From NCBI GenBank assembly GCA_017656145.1, contig JACDOI010000016.1, positions 1-47,156 of the forward strand: a stretch of DNA of 47,156 nucleotides. Direction: 5' to 3'. The DNA is from Bacillota bacterium. GTDB lineage: Bacteria > Bacillota > Limnochordia > Limnochordales > ZCTH02-B6. The notes beneath the pieces are model-generated. The model ran no database searches and had not been told where the DNA came from. It saw only the letters and a program-made list of their open reading frames with translations. This document shows, piece after piece, positions 25,029 through 36,066 of this stretch. Position numbers and translations under genes: made by a program. How positions within the stretch are numbered: position 1 is the stretch's first letter; each line of letters opens with the position of its first letter.

Positions 25029-26021
25029 TCACTCCTTGCTTGCAGCAAATTTCAACGTTGATTCGCTGTCGAGGCGAGCGTTCCTGCCGCAAGCCGCGGC
25101 TGCCGCGAGCGCGTCTCGCATGCGCAGCGCCGCACCCCGGGCTGCCTGGGCGAAGTCGTCGGCTGTACCCGGCTCACCAGGGTGCTCCCGCTCCCATGCG
25201 TACAGAATGTCGCGCGAGGAGTTGACTAGGGCGCCGCCTCCTTTGACAAAAGCGTTGGCCGCCTCGGCGGCTCCGGCCCCTTGGGCGCCGTAGCCGGGAA
25301 CGAGGAAGAGGACGCCCGGCAGCTCGCGGCGCAAGCGCGCCGCGTGTTCCGGGGTGGTCGCGCCGACGACCGCACCGACGGGCCCGAACCCGCCCGCGGC
25401 GGGCAAACCTTCGTTCAATCGGAGCACCATCCGGGCCACTCGCTGGGCCACGGTTTCGGCGCCCGGGGAATCCGCCGGGTAATCCTGGAGTTCCGCTCCG
25501 GACGGGTTCGACGTCCGCACCAGGACGAATACGCCCTTGCCCCGCCGGCACGCGGGAAGGAACGGTTCGATGCTGTCGGTGCCCAAATACGGATTGACCG
25601 TCAGCGCGTCGGCCACCAGGCCCGACTCCTCTCCGCCCACACCCAAATACGCCCGGGCGTAGGCGACCGCGGTCGAGCCGATGTCGTTCCGCTTGCCATC
25701 GGCGATGACCAGCAGGCCCTTGCGCCGGGCGTAGGACATCGTCTCCTCCAAGATCTGAATGCCGGGCCAGCCCAGCTGCTCGTAAAAGGCCAGCTGGGGC
25801 TTGACGGCGACCGCAACATCGTGCACCGCGTCGATGATCAGCCGGTCAAAGGCGCCCACCGCGGCCGCGGTCGCCCGGCGCGTATCCGGATGGCGTTGCC
25901 TTCCCCACTCGATCAGATCCCGGGGCAGCCGCTCTGGCCGGGGATCGAGGCCCACAACCACCGGCCCCCGTTTTGCCGCCACCGCCGCCAAAACCCGGGC
26001 CGGAAACGGCGTTTCGTCCAT
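25029..26021 (-). CDS. pyrF: Orotidine-5'-phosphate decarboxylase, type 2
   Basis: About 330 residues, longer than the short bacterial form and typical of the type 2 subfamily. Motifs: VVVGLDPRPERLPRDL, VAVKPQLAFYEQLGWPG, the catalytic LLVIADGKRNDIGSTA and TVNPYLGTDSIEPFL. It converts OMP to UMP. The ATG overlaps the stop of the pyrC-like gene by one base (TAATG), so translation is coupled. In B. subtilis pyrF lies after carB, pyrK and pyrD; here it precedes carA. Confidence 0.94.
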   Translation of the reverse strand: MDETPFPARVLAAVAAKRGPVVVGLDPRPERLPRDLIEWGRQRHPDTRRATAAAVGAFDRLIIDAVHDVAVAVKPQLAFYEQLGWPGIQILEETMSYARRKGLLVIADGKRNDIGSTAVAYARAYLGVGGEESGLVADALTVNPYLGTDSIEPFLPACRRGKGVFVLVRTSNPSGAELQDYPADSPGAETVAQRVARMVLRLNEGLPAAGGFGPVGAVVGATTPEHAARLRRELPGVLFLVPGYGAQGAGAAEAANAFVKGGGALVNSSRDILYAWEREHPGEPGTADDFAQAARGAALRMRDALAAAAACGRNARLDSESTLKFAASKE

Positions 26022-27307
26022 TACCCGATCACCCGTCCTTCCTGCACGACCCATCTGCCAGCCACCATGGTGGCCACCGGCCAGCCGCGGAGCGCCCAAC
26101 CGGCAAACGGGGTGTTGCGGCTGCGGGAGTAACCCTCCGCGGGGTCGTAGACCCGCTCGGCTTCCGGATCGATTACGGCGATATCGGCCGGAGCGCCCAG
26201 CTCAAGCGTGCCCCCGGGCGCTCCCAGCAGCCGGGCGGGATTGGTGCTCATGGCCCTCACCGCTGCTTTGAGTGACAATGCGCCCGTTCCCACAAGCCGG
26301 TCCAAAACGATGGGCAAAGCGGTCTCAAGCCCGATGATCCCCCACGGCGCTTGATCGAACTCCAGTTCGGTTCCGGCCGGTGGGTGCGGCATGTGATCCG
26401 TGGCGATGCAGTCGATAGTCCCGTCCCGCAATCCTTCCCGCAAGGCCTCCACATCGGACCAAGGGCGTAAAGGCGGGCGGATTTTCCAGCGGGCATCGTC
26501 TGGTTGCACATCTTCGTCGGTCAAGATCAAATGGTGCGGGGTGACGTCGGCGGTGACCCGGATCCCCCTTCGCTTGGCTTCCCGGATGAGCGCGACGCTG
26601 CGGGCGGTCGTCACATGGCTGATGTGGACCCTGGCGCCGGTCAATTCTGCGAGGATGAGGTCGCGGGCGACCAGCACCTCCTCGGCCGCCCCCGGGATGC
26701 CCCGCAGCCCGTGAATGGTGGAATGGAACCCCTCGTGCATGACGCCTTCGCCGGCCAAATCCGGGTCCTCGCAATGGACCATGATCGGCACGTCGAACAT
26801 GCTCGCGTACTCCATCGCGCGCCGAAGCACCCCGGCGTTGGTTACAGGCCGGTCGTCATCGGAAAACGCCGCCGCGCCCGCATCCCGGAGGGCCCCCATC
26901 TCCGTGAGCTCGATGCCGGCCCTGCCCTTGGTCAACGCGGCCAGAGGGTACACCCGCACCGCAGCGGACCGCCGCGCCCGGTCTTGAACGAAGGCCACCA
27001 GGGCTGGATCGTCGATGGTCGGATCAGTGGCGGTGCGGGCGCCTAGGGCCGTGAACCCGCCGGCGGCCGCCGCCCGGGTAGCCGAGGCGACGGTCTCCGC
27101 TTCCTCCCGCCCGGGTTCTCCCAAGTGAGCCCGGAGGTCCACAAGGCCCGGGACGACCAGCTTGCCCCGGCAGTCCAGCTCCTGGGCCGGCCCGGCCAGG
27201 TCCGGACCGATCGCTGCGATGCGATCGCCTTCTACGAGCACGTCCAGCACCGCGTCGACGTCCCGGGACGGATCGATCACCCGGCCTCCTTTAAGCAACC
27301 ATCGCAT
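26021..27307 (-). CDS. Dihydroorotase-like protein with degenerate active site
   Basis: A 428-residue protein of the PyrC amidohydrolase fold, in the operon slot of pyrC. Active dihydroorotases have the metal motif D-x-H-x-H-x-R-E-P-G; here it reads DLRAHLGEPG (residues 57-66), so the first His is Arg59 and the substrate Arg is Gly63. The substrate-binding M-P-N-T motif is RTAT (residues 91-94). Other ligands are kept: SDDDRPV (about 150), HCED (His178), HISHV (His231) and ATDHMPH. It is full length with no frameshift, so it was probably kept for another role, such as a scaffold for PyrB as with the inactive PyrC' proteins of Pseudomonas. Overlaps pyrB by 17 bases. Confidence 0.85.
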   Translation of the reverse strand: MRWLLKGGRVIDPSRDVDAVLDVLVEGDRIAAIGPDLAGPAQELDCRGKLVVPGLVDLRAHLGEPGREEAETVASATRAAAAGGFTALGARTATDPTIDDPALVAFVQDRARRSAAVRVYPLAALTKGRAGIELTEMGALRDAGAAAFSDDDRPVTNAGVLRRAMEYASMFDVPIMVHCEDPDLAGEGVMHEGFHSTIHGLRGIPGAAEEVLVARDLILAELTGARVHISHVTTARSVALIREAKRRGIRVTADVTPHHLILTDEDVQPDDARWKIRPPLRPWSDVEALREGLRDGTIDCIATDHMPHPPAGTELEFDQAPWGIIGLETALPIVLDRLVGTGALSLKAAVRAMSTNPARLLGAPGGTLELGAPADIAVIDPEAERVYDPAEGYSRSRNTPFAGWALRGWPVATMVAGRWVVQEGRVIG

Positions 27308-28229
27308 CCTGGCGGCCTCCCATCAACAGGTACAAGACGGCCATTCGCACCGCGACGCCGTTGGTCACCTGCTCCTCTATCCGCGCGCGGGGATCGTCCA
27401 TGACTTCCCGGTCGATTTCCACGCCTACGTTGGCCGGACCGGGATGGAGGATGAGCGCATCAGGCTTGAGAAGCTGCAGCCGCTCCCGGGTCAAGCCGAA
27501 CAGGCGCGTATACTCCCTCAAGCTCGGAAACAGACCGCTCGTTTGGCGCTCCCGTTGAATGCGCAAGACGTTTACCACATCCGCCCTGGGCAACACCCGG
27601 TCCAAATCGTGCGAAACCCCTACTCCAAGCCGCTCCAGGCCTGAAGGGATCAGGGTGGGCGGACCGGCCACGGTGACCCGGGCCCCCAGTCTCTTAAGAC
27701 CCCAGATGTTCGACCGGGCCACCCGGCTGTGGAGGATGTCGCCGACGATGAGGACGTGGAGACCGGCCAGCGTCCCGCGGCATTCCCGGATCGTGAATAT
27801 GTCCAAAAGTGCCTGGGTCGGGTGCTCGTGCATGCCGTCCCCGGCGTTGATCACTGCTGCGCCGACGGACCGGGCGAGCATCGCCGGAACCCCGGCGGCG
27901 GGGTGGCGGATGACGACGATGTCGGCGCCCAGGGCGGCCAGCGTCCTGGCGGTGTCGGTCACGCTCTCCCCCTTGACGACGCTGGATGAGGGAACAGCGA
28001 TGTTGACCACATCCGCGCTCATCCACTTGCCCGCGAGCTCAAACGACGTCCGGGTGCGGGTGCTCGGCTCGTAAAACAGATTGACCATGACTTGCCCCCG
28101 CAAGGTGGGCAGCTTCTTGACCGCCCGGCGGAAAATGTCCTTGCAGGCGGCGGCCGTATCCAGAATTCGGACGATGTCCTCCGCGGTCAGATCCCGCATC
28201 CGGATCAAGCTGCGGTGCGCCCAGCCCAC
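27291..28229 (-). CDS. pyrB: Aspartate carbamoyltransferase catalytic chain
   Basis: About 312 residues. Carbamoyl phosphate motif FYEPSTRTRTSFELA, GDGMHEHPTQALLDIF, LILHPGPANVGVEID and the C-terminal EQVTNGVAVRMAVLY identify the catalytic chain. It makes carbamoyl aspartate. The GTG at 28227-28229 gives MGWAHRSLIRMRDLTAED and follows GGGGAGGGAG, whereas further upstream in-frame sequence is Arg-rich and non-conserved. No pyrI regulatory chain is present. Confidence 0.95.
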   Translation of the reverse strand: MGWAHRSLIRMRDLTAEDIVRILDTAAACKDIFRRAVKKLPTLRGQVMVNLFYEPSTRTRTSFELAGKWMSADVVNIAVPSSSVVKGESVTDTARTLAALGADIVVIRHPAAGVPAMLARSVGAAVINAGDGMHEHPTQALLDIFTIRECRGTLAGLHVLIVGDILHSRVARSNIWGLKRLGARVTVAGPPTLIPSGLERLGVGVSHDLDRVLPRADVVNVLRIQRERQTSGLFPSLREYTRLFGLTRERLQLLKPDALILHPGPANVGVEIDREVMDDPRARIEEQVTNGVAVRMAVLYLLMGGRQDAMVA

Positions 28230-28299
28230 GTCTCTCCCTCCCCTGATGCGTACCCTCCGGCGGCGAGCGGTGCCGGCCCCTTGCTCGCGAGGCCGGACC

Positions 28300-30251
<1,952 letters not shown>

Positions 30252-30316
30252 TCACAATGCGCCCCGCCGCGGCCATGGGCCGTGCGGTGCGGGCTTTGCA
30301 CTTGTGACGGCTCCTT

Positions 30317-30336
30317 ACCGGCCTCACGGGACCGAT
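30317..30336 (-). promoter_or_regulatory. PyrR-binding anti-antiterminator hairpin
   Basis: The RNA reads AUCGG UCCCGUGAGG CCGGU: a 5-base stem whose loop matches the PyrR recognition consensus UCCNGNGAGG exactly. It lies between the promoter and the terminator of the pyr leader. Confidence 0.9.
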
Positions 30337-30363
30337 TTAAAGGCGCCCCATACGTTTGGTTCC

Positions 30364-30392
30364 AGTCTAGTCGATCATCGAGCCGGTGTCAA
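30364..30392 (-). promoter_or_regulatory. pyr operon sigma-A promoter
   Basis: Minus-strand TTGACA (30387-30392, perfect -35), 17-base spacer and TAGACT (30364-30369). It starts the attenuated leader of pyrR-pyrP-pyrB-pyrC-like-pyrF-carA-pyrE-thiL. Confidence 0.85.
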
Positions 30393-30460
30393 CCGGCCGC
30401 TCATCCTCAAGGCGGGCTTGCCCGGCCCAGGACCCGGGTGCGACAGGCGTCTTTCGACGC

Positions 30461-31390
30461 TTACCCGCGCGCTTCCCGGCGCAGCGCGTCCAGCACCTGC
30501 TCGATATGGCCGGGCAGCGGCGCCTCAAACGTCATCCACTCTCCCGTCCGGGGATGTCGAAACGACAAGCGGCGGGCATGGAGGCACTGGCCGGCCAAGT
30601 TCCAAGGGCACCGGCGGCGGCTGTACGTTGGGTCGCCAACGACGGGATGGCCAATATAGGCCATGTGCACCCGGATCTGGTGGGTTCGCCCCGTCTCAAG
30701 CGCGGCCTGGACGTACGTATACTCGGGAAACCGCTCCAACACGGCATAGTGCGTCACCGCAGGCCGGCCGCCGGGAACGACCGCCATGCGCTTGCGGTCT
30801 GCCGGGTGCCGCCCGATGGGGGCGTCGATTCGGCCCCGGTCCGCCTGCACCCGGCCGTGGACGACGGCCACGTATTCCCTCCGGGCTTCTTTCGCCGACA
30901 GCTGCCGGGTCAATGAGAGGTGGGCTGCGTCGTTTTTCGCGACCACCAATAGCCCGGAGGTCCCCTTGTCCAGGCGGTGAACAATTCCCGGCCGCTCCTG
31001 ACCCCCTATGCCGGAAAGCTTCTCGGCGTGGAACAACAGCGCGTTGACCAGCGTCCCTTCCCGGTTTCCCGCGGCCGGATGCACAACCATTCCCTGGGGC
31101 TTGTTGATCACGATGACGTCATCGTCTTCGTAGACGACGTCCAGAGGAATGGGCTGCGGCCGGGCGGCTGCGGGTTCGGGCGGGGGGACTTCCACCTCGA
31201 CGCTTTGGCCGGGCCGGATCTTGAGACTGGCCGCAGCGGGCCGGCCGTCCACTCGCACGCGGCCGTCCGCGATGAGGCGCTGGACAAACGACCGGGATGG
31301 AACCACCCCTTGGGTGGCCAACCACCGATCGAGCCGGACCGTCGGGGCGTGCTCCGGGACGACGAGCCGGACATGTCTGGCCTCAAGCAT
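30461..31390 (-). CDS. RluD-family 23S rRNA pseudouridine synthase (YlyB)
   Basis: About 309 residues. An N-terminal S4 RNA-binding domain (RLDRWLATQG, SFVQRLIADGRVRVDG) precedes the pseudouridine synthase domain with VINKPQGMVVHPAAGN, the catalytic-Asp motif GIVHRLDKGTSGLLVVAK and ETGRTHQIRVHMAYIGHPVVGD. It probably modifies large-subunit rRNA. The ATG at 31388-31390 lies within the last 8 bases of lspA. The order lspA-rluD-pyrR is that of B. subtilis lspA-ylyB-pyrR. Confidence 0.94.
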   Translation of the reverse strand: MLEARHVRLVVPEHAPTVRLDRWLATQGVVPSRSFVQRLIADGRVRVDGRPAAASLKIRPGQSVEVEVPPPEPAAARPQPIPLDVVYEDDDVIVINKPQGMVVHPAAGNREGTLVNALLFHAEKLSGIGGQERPGIVHRLDKGTSGLLVVAKNDAAHLSLTRQLSAKEARREYVAVVHGRVQADRGRIDAPIGRHPADRKRMAVVPGGRPAVTHYAVLERFPEYTYVQAALETGRTHQIRVHMAYIGHPVVGDPTYSRRRCPWNLAGQCLHARRLSFRHPRTGEWMTFEAPLPGHIEQVLDALRREARG

Positions 31391-31838
31391 CCTGCACCCC
31401 GGCGCCGCCCCGCCGGAACACAATGAACCAGGACAAGATGGCCGCCCCGGACACGATGCACGCGTCCGCGAGGTTGAACACCGGCCAAATCAGGGGGTCG
31501 ATGAAATCGACCACCGCTCCCCGAAAGAGCCGATCGATCAAGTTGCCCGACGCCCCGCCGAGTCCGAGGGCGATGCCGATCCGGGCCCCGACCGGTTGCC
31601 GGCGGATGAACTGCCGGTTCCTCCAGGCGAGCCAAAGCAAAAACAGCGCCACGCCGCTCAGCAAAGCCGGCTGGTGCGTAAAGAATCCAAACGCCGCCCC
31701 CGGGTTGTGGATCCGGGTGAGGTACACAAATCCAGGTACCACGGCCACCGATTCGCCCGGGGCGAGGCGTTCTAGAACCCACCATTTGGTCGCCTGGTCC
31801 GCGGCCACCACTGCCAGGCCGACCCAAGCCGCGCGCAC
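31383..31838 (-). CDS. lspA: Lipoprotein signal peptidase II
   Basis: About 151 residues with four membrane segments. LspA signatures: AADQATKWWVLE, HNPGAAFGFF, GASGNLIDRLFRGAVVDFID and VFNLADACI, including both catalytic aspartates (VVDF and NLAD). It cleaves signal peptides from lipid-modified prolipoproteins. The GTG at 31836-31838 is chosen because the better-looking promoter would start transcription after a more distal GTG (31881-31883), which would also add a non-conserved Arg-rich leader. Confidence 0.93.
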   Translation of the reverse strand: MRAAWVGLAVVAADQATKWWVLERLAPGESVAVVPGFVYLTRIHNPGAAFGFFTHQPALLSGVALFLLWLAWRNRQFIRRQPVGARIGIALGLGGASGNLIDRLFRGAVVDFIDPLIWPVFNLADACIVSGAAILSWFIVFRRGGAGVQDA

Positions 31839-31873
31839 CCGCCGTTCGGGCCTCCCTTCCCGTTGTCGGACCC

Positions 31874-31902
31874 ATTCTAGCACAGGCCGCCACCGACAAC
31901 AA
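31874..31902 (-). promoter_or_regulatory. Promoter for lspA-rluD
   Basis: Minus-strand TTGTTG (31897-31902), 17-base spacer and TAGAAT (31874-31879, 5 of 6). It lies between ylyA and lspA and supports the internal lspA start. Confidence 0.6.
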
Positions 31903-31934
31903 CGGGCCCGCGGTGCGGCGGATAGACCCGAGAG

Positions 31935-32525
31935 TCAGCGCTCCGGGGCTTCATCGCCAGCCTCGTCCTGGAGTGTGTTGGACGTCCCGTGACGGGCTAC
32001 ATCGTTCCAGGCGTCCTCCCCGTCGTAGCCGGCTCCTCCCCGGAAGCTGCGCCCGAAAGGCGGCGACAGCACCGCCTCTTCCGCCGGGCGGTTCATGTGG
32101 ACGCCGGGATGCGGCCCATGGCCTGTCACCGGCACCCGGTCGGTCCCCTGCGGCTCGTCCTGAGCCTGGCAGCCCGCGCACTCGCTGGCCCACGGGACCG
32201 CGAACAGCCGATCCAAAGGAATGGGCCTGCCGCAACGGCGGCAGACGCCGTACGTCCCTGACTCAAAACGGTTCAGCGCCTCTTCGACTTGGCCCAACAG
32301 CCGGCGGGTGTTGGATGCCATGCCGAGGTCGGTCTGGCGCGCCGCCAGTTCGCTGCCGAGATCAGCCGGGTGCTGGTCGTACAATGACAGCTCCCCGACC
32401 CCGCCCGTCTCCGCGTCGGAAAACCCCCAGCGCCGCAAAACGCCCAGCGATGCCCGCAGCCGGCGCCGTTCCCGCAACAGCCGGCTGCGCAACCGTTGCT
32501 TGAGGTCCTCGGTAAGCGGGGCCAA
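31935..32525 (-). CDS. DksA/TraR-type zinc finger protein (YlyA-like)
   Basis: A 196-residue protein. An N-terminal coiled helix (LKQRLRSRLLRERRRLRASL) is followed by DLGSELAARQTDLGMASN and the DksA/TraR zinc finger CRRCGRPIPLDRLFAVPWASECAGC near residues 95-120. Such proteins bind RNA polymerase through the secondary channel. In B. subtilis the gene between ileS and lspA is ylyA, linked to forespore gene expression, and the context here is the same. The start is TTG at 32523-32525, 7 bases after GGAGGGG. The C-terminal 75 residues are disordered and not conserved as far as I can see. Confidence 0.88.
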   Translation of the reverse strand: MAPLTEDLKQRLRSRLLRERRRLRASLGVLRRWGFSDAETGGVGELSLYDQHPADLGSELAARQTDLGMASNTRRLLGQVEEALNRFESGTYGVCRRCGRPIPLDRLFAVPWASECAGCQAQDEPQGTDRVPVTGHGPHPGVHMNRPAEEAVLSPPFGRSFRGGAGYDGEDAWNDVARHGTSNTLQDEAGDEAPER

Positions 32526-32558
32526 TGGCCCTCCCCTCCCCCAGCGCGCGAGGGCTGC

Positions 32559-32912
32559 TTACGGGCTCAGTTCGCCCTGGACGATGCGGGCGATATCGGC
32601 CACAAACTCGCCGATGATGGGCAAGTTGAGCATCGCCAGCCGGCCGAGCACGTAAAGGAACACAGCGCCAATGAGGGTAAAGCCGACCGCGACGCCGAAT
32701 CCCCGGGCCACCCCCGACGTGAAGCTGAGAACGATCATTCGCCGGGGAGAACGGTACAGCTCGATCAGTTCGGCCAGACTGTGCCGCTCCATCAACGTCA
32801 GGAGGCTCTCGACCCGGACGAGGAATTTCTCCACCAGCTTCCGGTTGACTCCCTCCCGCATCGCCGCCGCCCCGATCGCCGCGGATTGCGGCGCGTGCCG
32901 CTTCCGTAGCAT
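32559..32912 (-). CDS. DUF5665-like small membrane protein
   Basis: About 117 residues (100 if the ATG at 32861 is used). A helical N-terminus (LVEKFLVRVESLLTLMERHS, split here for length) leads to AELIELYRSPRRM, then VARGFGVAVGFTLIGAVFLYVLG as one membrane segment and NLPIIGEFVADIARIVQ. This pattern matches the uncharacterised DUF5665 family of Bacillota. It sits 38 bases after ileS and before ylyA. No function is known. Start choice is uncertain; upstream in-frame sequence inside ileS was excluded. Confidence 0.75.
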   Translation of the reverse strand: MLRKRHAPQSAAIGAAAMREGVNRKLVEKFLVRVESLLTLMERHSLAELIELYRSPRRMIVLSFTSGVARGFGVAVGFTLIGAVFLYVLGRLAMLNLPIIGEFVADIARIVQGELSP

Positions 32913-32950
32913 TCCCCCCGGGGCCGGAGCCTCATGCCACTGCCTTGGGC

Positions 32951-35764
32951 TCAAGCGCCGGGGCCGTAATGGACGCGAACGACCGACGCACACCGCCGGC
33001 ACAAATGCGGATGCTCCGCGTCGGATCCAACGGTTTCCGAATAACGCCAGCACCGCACGCATTTTTCTCCCGGCGCCCGGCTCACCGCCACCGCCAGCGC
33101 CTCATCGCGCACCGCTCCCCCGGGAGCCGGAGTGCCCGGATCGTGGATCCGCACGTGCGATACAATGAACGCCTCAGCCAGCTGCTCCGGCGTAAAACCG
33201 GCCAGTTGATCCGCTCCGACAGCCGACGGATACAGGTCGATCGCCGCCTCGGTCGAGGCGCCGATGAGCCGGGATGTGCGGGCTTGTTCCAACGCCTTCG
33301 CCACCAGCCGCCGCGCGTCGAGAAGTTTTTCCCAGCGGGCTAAAAGCTCCGCTTCCTCGCGGGTCTCCTCCCGAAATTCCGGCCAAGTGGTCAGGTGAAC
33401 GCTCTCTTGGGCCCGCGCGTGCGCCGGCAAGTGTTGCCAGATCTCGTCCGCGGTGAAGGCCAGAACCGGAGCGATGAGCTGCGTCAGGGTCACCAGAATC
33501 TCCCAAAGGGCCGTTTGCGCCGACCTTCTTTCCTGGGATCGGGGACCCTCGCAATACAGCCGGTCCTTGAGGGCGTCCAGATAAAATCCGCCCATGTCGA
33601 CCGCGCAGAAGTGGTGCACCTGGTGGTAGACGACGTGGTACTCGTAATCCCGGTACGCCTTGATCGCCCGGCGGGCCAGGCGGCGCACCCTGAGCAGCGC
33701 CCACCGGTCGATCTCTTCCATCTCTTCAACGGGCACTCGATCCCGGACCGGATCGAAGCCGGCGGTGTTGCCCAGCAGGAAGCGGGCCGTGTTTCGGATG
33801 CGCCGGTACCCGTCAGCCAGCTGGGCCAAAATCCCCTCGGAGATGCGAACGTCGCTGCGATAGTCGACGGACGCGGTCCACAGGCGCAAGATGTCGGCTC
33901 CGTATCGCTGAACCACCGCTTGCGGCTCCACTACGTTGCCCAGAGACTTGGACATCTTCCGTCCTTCGTCGTCCACCACGTACCCGTGGGTCAACACGGA
34001 TCGATACGGCGCGCGGCCCCGGGTGGCCACTGCAGTGAGCAGGGAGGACTGGAACCAGCCCCGGTGTTGGTCGCTGCCTTCCAGGTACATATCGGCCGGC
34101 CAGCCGAGCTCCGGCCGCTCTTCCAGCACCGCGGCGTGGGACGAGCCGGAGTCGAACCACACGTCCATGATGTCGGTTTCCTTATCGAACTCGCGGCCGC
34201 CGCACCCCGGACACGTCTTGCCTTCGGGCAAAATGTCCCGCGCATCCCGCAGGAACCATCCGTCGGATCCTTCCCGCCGCACCATGGCCGCTACAGCTTT
34301 GATGGTCTCATCGTCGATGAGGTGCCGGCCGCACGCCCGGCACGTGAAGATGGGGATAGGCACGCCCCACACCCGCTGGCGGGAGATGCACCAATCGACC
34401 CGGTCTCGCACCATGCTCGCGATGCGCTCCTCGCCCCACGATGGGATCCAGCGCACATCAGCGATGGCCGCCAGCGCGTTGTCCCGGAACCCGTTGACCG
34501 ATGCGAACCATTGCTCCGTGGCTCGGAAGATGACCGGATTGCGGCAGCGCCAGCAGTGGGGGTACTGGTGATCGACCGACAGATTGCGCAAAAGCCGCCC
34601 CGCCCGGTCGAGATCCTCCACGATGGGGCCGTTGGCATCGCTCACGCTCATCCCGGCGTACGGGCCGGCCTCCCCGGTAAACCGCCCCCTGGCGTCGACG
34701 GGCGCGAAAACGGGAAGGCCGTACCGCTGGCCTACGACGTAGTCTTCCAGCCCGTGGCCCGGCGCGGTGTGGACGCAGCCGGTTCCTTGTTCGAGGGTGA
34801 CGTGCTCGCCCAGGATGATGGGGCTGTCCCGCTCCATGAGCGGATGGCGGGTCACCACCCCTTCCAGTTCGCGGCCGTTCCACCGGCCCAGGATGCCCCG
34901 GACCGTGAGCCCGATCGCCGCCGCCGCCTGCTCCAGCAAGCCTTCGGCCAAAAGCAGCCGGCCCCGGTCCGTGTCGGCCAGGCAGTAGCGAAAGTCGGGA
35001 TGAACGGCAATGGCCATGTTGGCCGGGATCGTCCACGGCGTGGTGGTCCAGATGGCCACCGCTGCACCTTCGGGGAGGACGCCCTTGCCGTCGATGACAG
35101 GAAAGGTAACGTAAATCGAAGGAGATCGGTGTTCGTGGTACTCGATCTCCGCTTCGGCCAGGGCCGTCTCGCAGTGAGGGCACCAGTAAACGGGCTTTTT
35201 GCCCTTGTAAATGTAACCTCGCCGGGCCATCTCACCGAACACTTCCACCTGCCGGGCTTCGTAGGCCGGGTCGAGGGTTAGGTAGGGGTTGTCCCAGTCA
35301 CCCCAAACGCCTAGGCGGCGGAATTGCTGCCGGTGGATGTCCACGTAGCGGAGCGCGTACTCCCGGCAGCGCCGGCGAAAGTCCACAGGGTCGACCGAAT
35401 GGCGGTCGATGCCTTCTGCCGTAATAATCGCGTGTTCGATAGGCAGGCCGTGGGTATCCCACCCCGGCACGTACGGGCAATGGTACCCGTCCATGCTGTG
35501 CGACCGGATGACGATATCCTTGAGGATCTTGTTGAACGCCGTGCCGATGTGGATGTCCCCGTTCGCATAAGGAGGCCCGTCATGCAGGATGAACACCGGC
35601 CGTCCCTGCTCGCGGCCAAGTTCCTGCAGGCGCTCATACAGCCGGCTCTCCTCCCAGCGGCGCAACAGCTCCGGCTCCCGCCGGCTCAAGTTCGCCCGCA
35701 TCGGAAACCCGGTCTTGGGCAACTGCAGCGTCTGCTGGTAATCGACATCGCTGGCTTTATCCAT
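32951..35764 (-). CDS. ileS: Isoleucyl-tRNA synthetase
   Basis: About 937 residues, class I synthetase of the bacterial type. HIGH-type motif [10 protein letters not shown] after [17 protein letters not shown], an editing domain ([16 protein letters not shown]), the KMSKS loop [10 protein letters not shown], an anticodon-binding domain and a C-terminal zinc finger ([12 protein letters not shown] then CRRC). The start is the ATG at 35762-35764, 8 bases after AGGAGGT. Upstream is a full T-box leader with an AUC (Ile) specifier, so expression should rise when uncharged tRNA-Ile accumulates. Confidence 0.97.
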   Translation of the reverse strand: MDKASDVDYQQTLQLPKTGFPMRANLSRREPELLRRWEESRLYERLQELGREQGRPVFILHDGPPYANGDIHIGTAFNKILKDIVIRSHSMDGYHCPYVPGWDTHGLPIEHAIITAEGIDRHSVDPVDFRRRCREYALRYVDIHRQQFRRLGVWGDWDNPYLTLDPAYEARQVEVFGEMARRGYIYKGKKPVYWCPHCETALAEAEIEYHEHRSPSIYVTFPVIDGKGVLPEGAAVAIWTTTPWTIPANMAIAVHPDFRYCLADTDRGRLLLAEGLLEQAAAAIGLTVRGILGRWNGRELEGVVTRHPLMERDSPIILGEHVTLEQGTGCVHTAPGHGLEDYVVGQRYGLPVFAPVDARGRFTGEAGPYAGMSVSDANGPIVEDLDRAGRLLRNLSVDHQYPHCWRCRNPVIFRATEQWFASVNGFRDNALAAIADVRWIPSWGEERIASMVRDRVDWCISRQRVWGVPIPIFTCRACGRHLIDDETIKAVAAMVRREGSDGWFLRDARDILPEGKTCPGCGGREFDKETDIMDVWFDSGSSHAAVLEERPELGWPADMYLEGSDQHRGWFQSSLLTAVATRGRAPYRSVLTHGYVVDDEGRKMSKSLGNVVEPQAVVQRYGADILRLWTASVDYRSDVRISEGILAQLADGYRRIRNTARFLLGNTAGFDPVRDRVPVEEMEEIDRWALLRVRRLARRAIKAYRDYEYHVVYHQVHHFCAVDMGGFYLDALKDRLYCEGPRSQERRSAQTALWEILVTLTQLIAPVLAFTADEIWQHLPAHARAQESVHLTTWPEFREETREEAELLARWEKLLDARRLVAKALEQARTSRLIGASTEAAIDLYPSAVGADQLAGFTPEQLAEAFIVSHVRIHDPGTPAPGGAVRDEALAVAVSRAPGEKCVRCWRYSETVGSDAEHPHLCRRCASVVRVHYGPGA

Positions 35765-35782
35765 CGACAACGACCTCCTAAG

Positions 35783-35811
35783 AAAAAAACCCGTCCCGGA
35801 AAGGGACGGGT
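35783..35811 (-). terminator. T-box terminator
   Basis: RNA stem ACCCGUCCC/GGGACGGGU with a 5-base loop followed by seven U residues, directly after the T-box sequence and 20 bases before the ileS start region. Confidence 0.93.
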
Positions 35812-36044
35812 CAATTCCCGCGGTACCACCCTTGTTGAACCCCGGTCTACCCCGGGCGTTCCACTCGTTGGCCGATAACGGCGGCTTCCGGCCCAGTCTA
35901 CTCGCCGAAACGCTTCGCGCCCCGGCTTTCGGTGGGCAGCTCCGGGGTGATCTTCAGCGGGCGGCAGCCGCCGGGCTTCCACCGGCCCCCGGCTCGCTTT
36001 GGCGGCCGTCTCCGCCTACTGTCCCCTTCATCGCCTTTGTCGAT
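35783..36044 (-). promoter_or_regulatory. T-box riboswitch controlling ileS (AUC specifier)
   Basis: The leader RNA contains the Stem I element GAUGAAGGGGACAGUAGGC (about 36015-36033), the distal GUGGAAGCC region, a specifier AUC at 36-strand positions 35949-35951, GAGUGGAACGC and the T-box AAGGGUGGUACCGCGGG (about 35817-35833) that pairs with the tRNA acceptor end. A terminator follows. All elements are in canonical order and the AUC codon matches ileS. The 5' limit is approximate. Confidence 0.95.
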
Positions 36045-36066
36045 CCCGGCTGTGGAACGGGCGGCG

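Noticed and set aside
28230-28299. A second PyrR-binding site between pyrP and pyrB (CUCGUGAGGUC)
   Set aside because: It matches the loop consensus at only part of the positions and no terminator with a U tract follows before pyrB.
30447-30460. A short hairpin (GCGTC-GAAA-GACGC) just after rluD as a terminator
   Set aside because: Only a 5-base stem and no U tract; it is also very close to the pyr promoter and may be chance.
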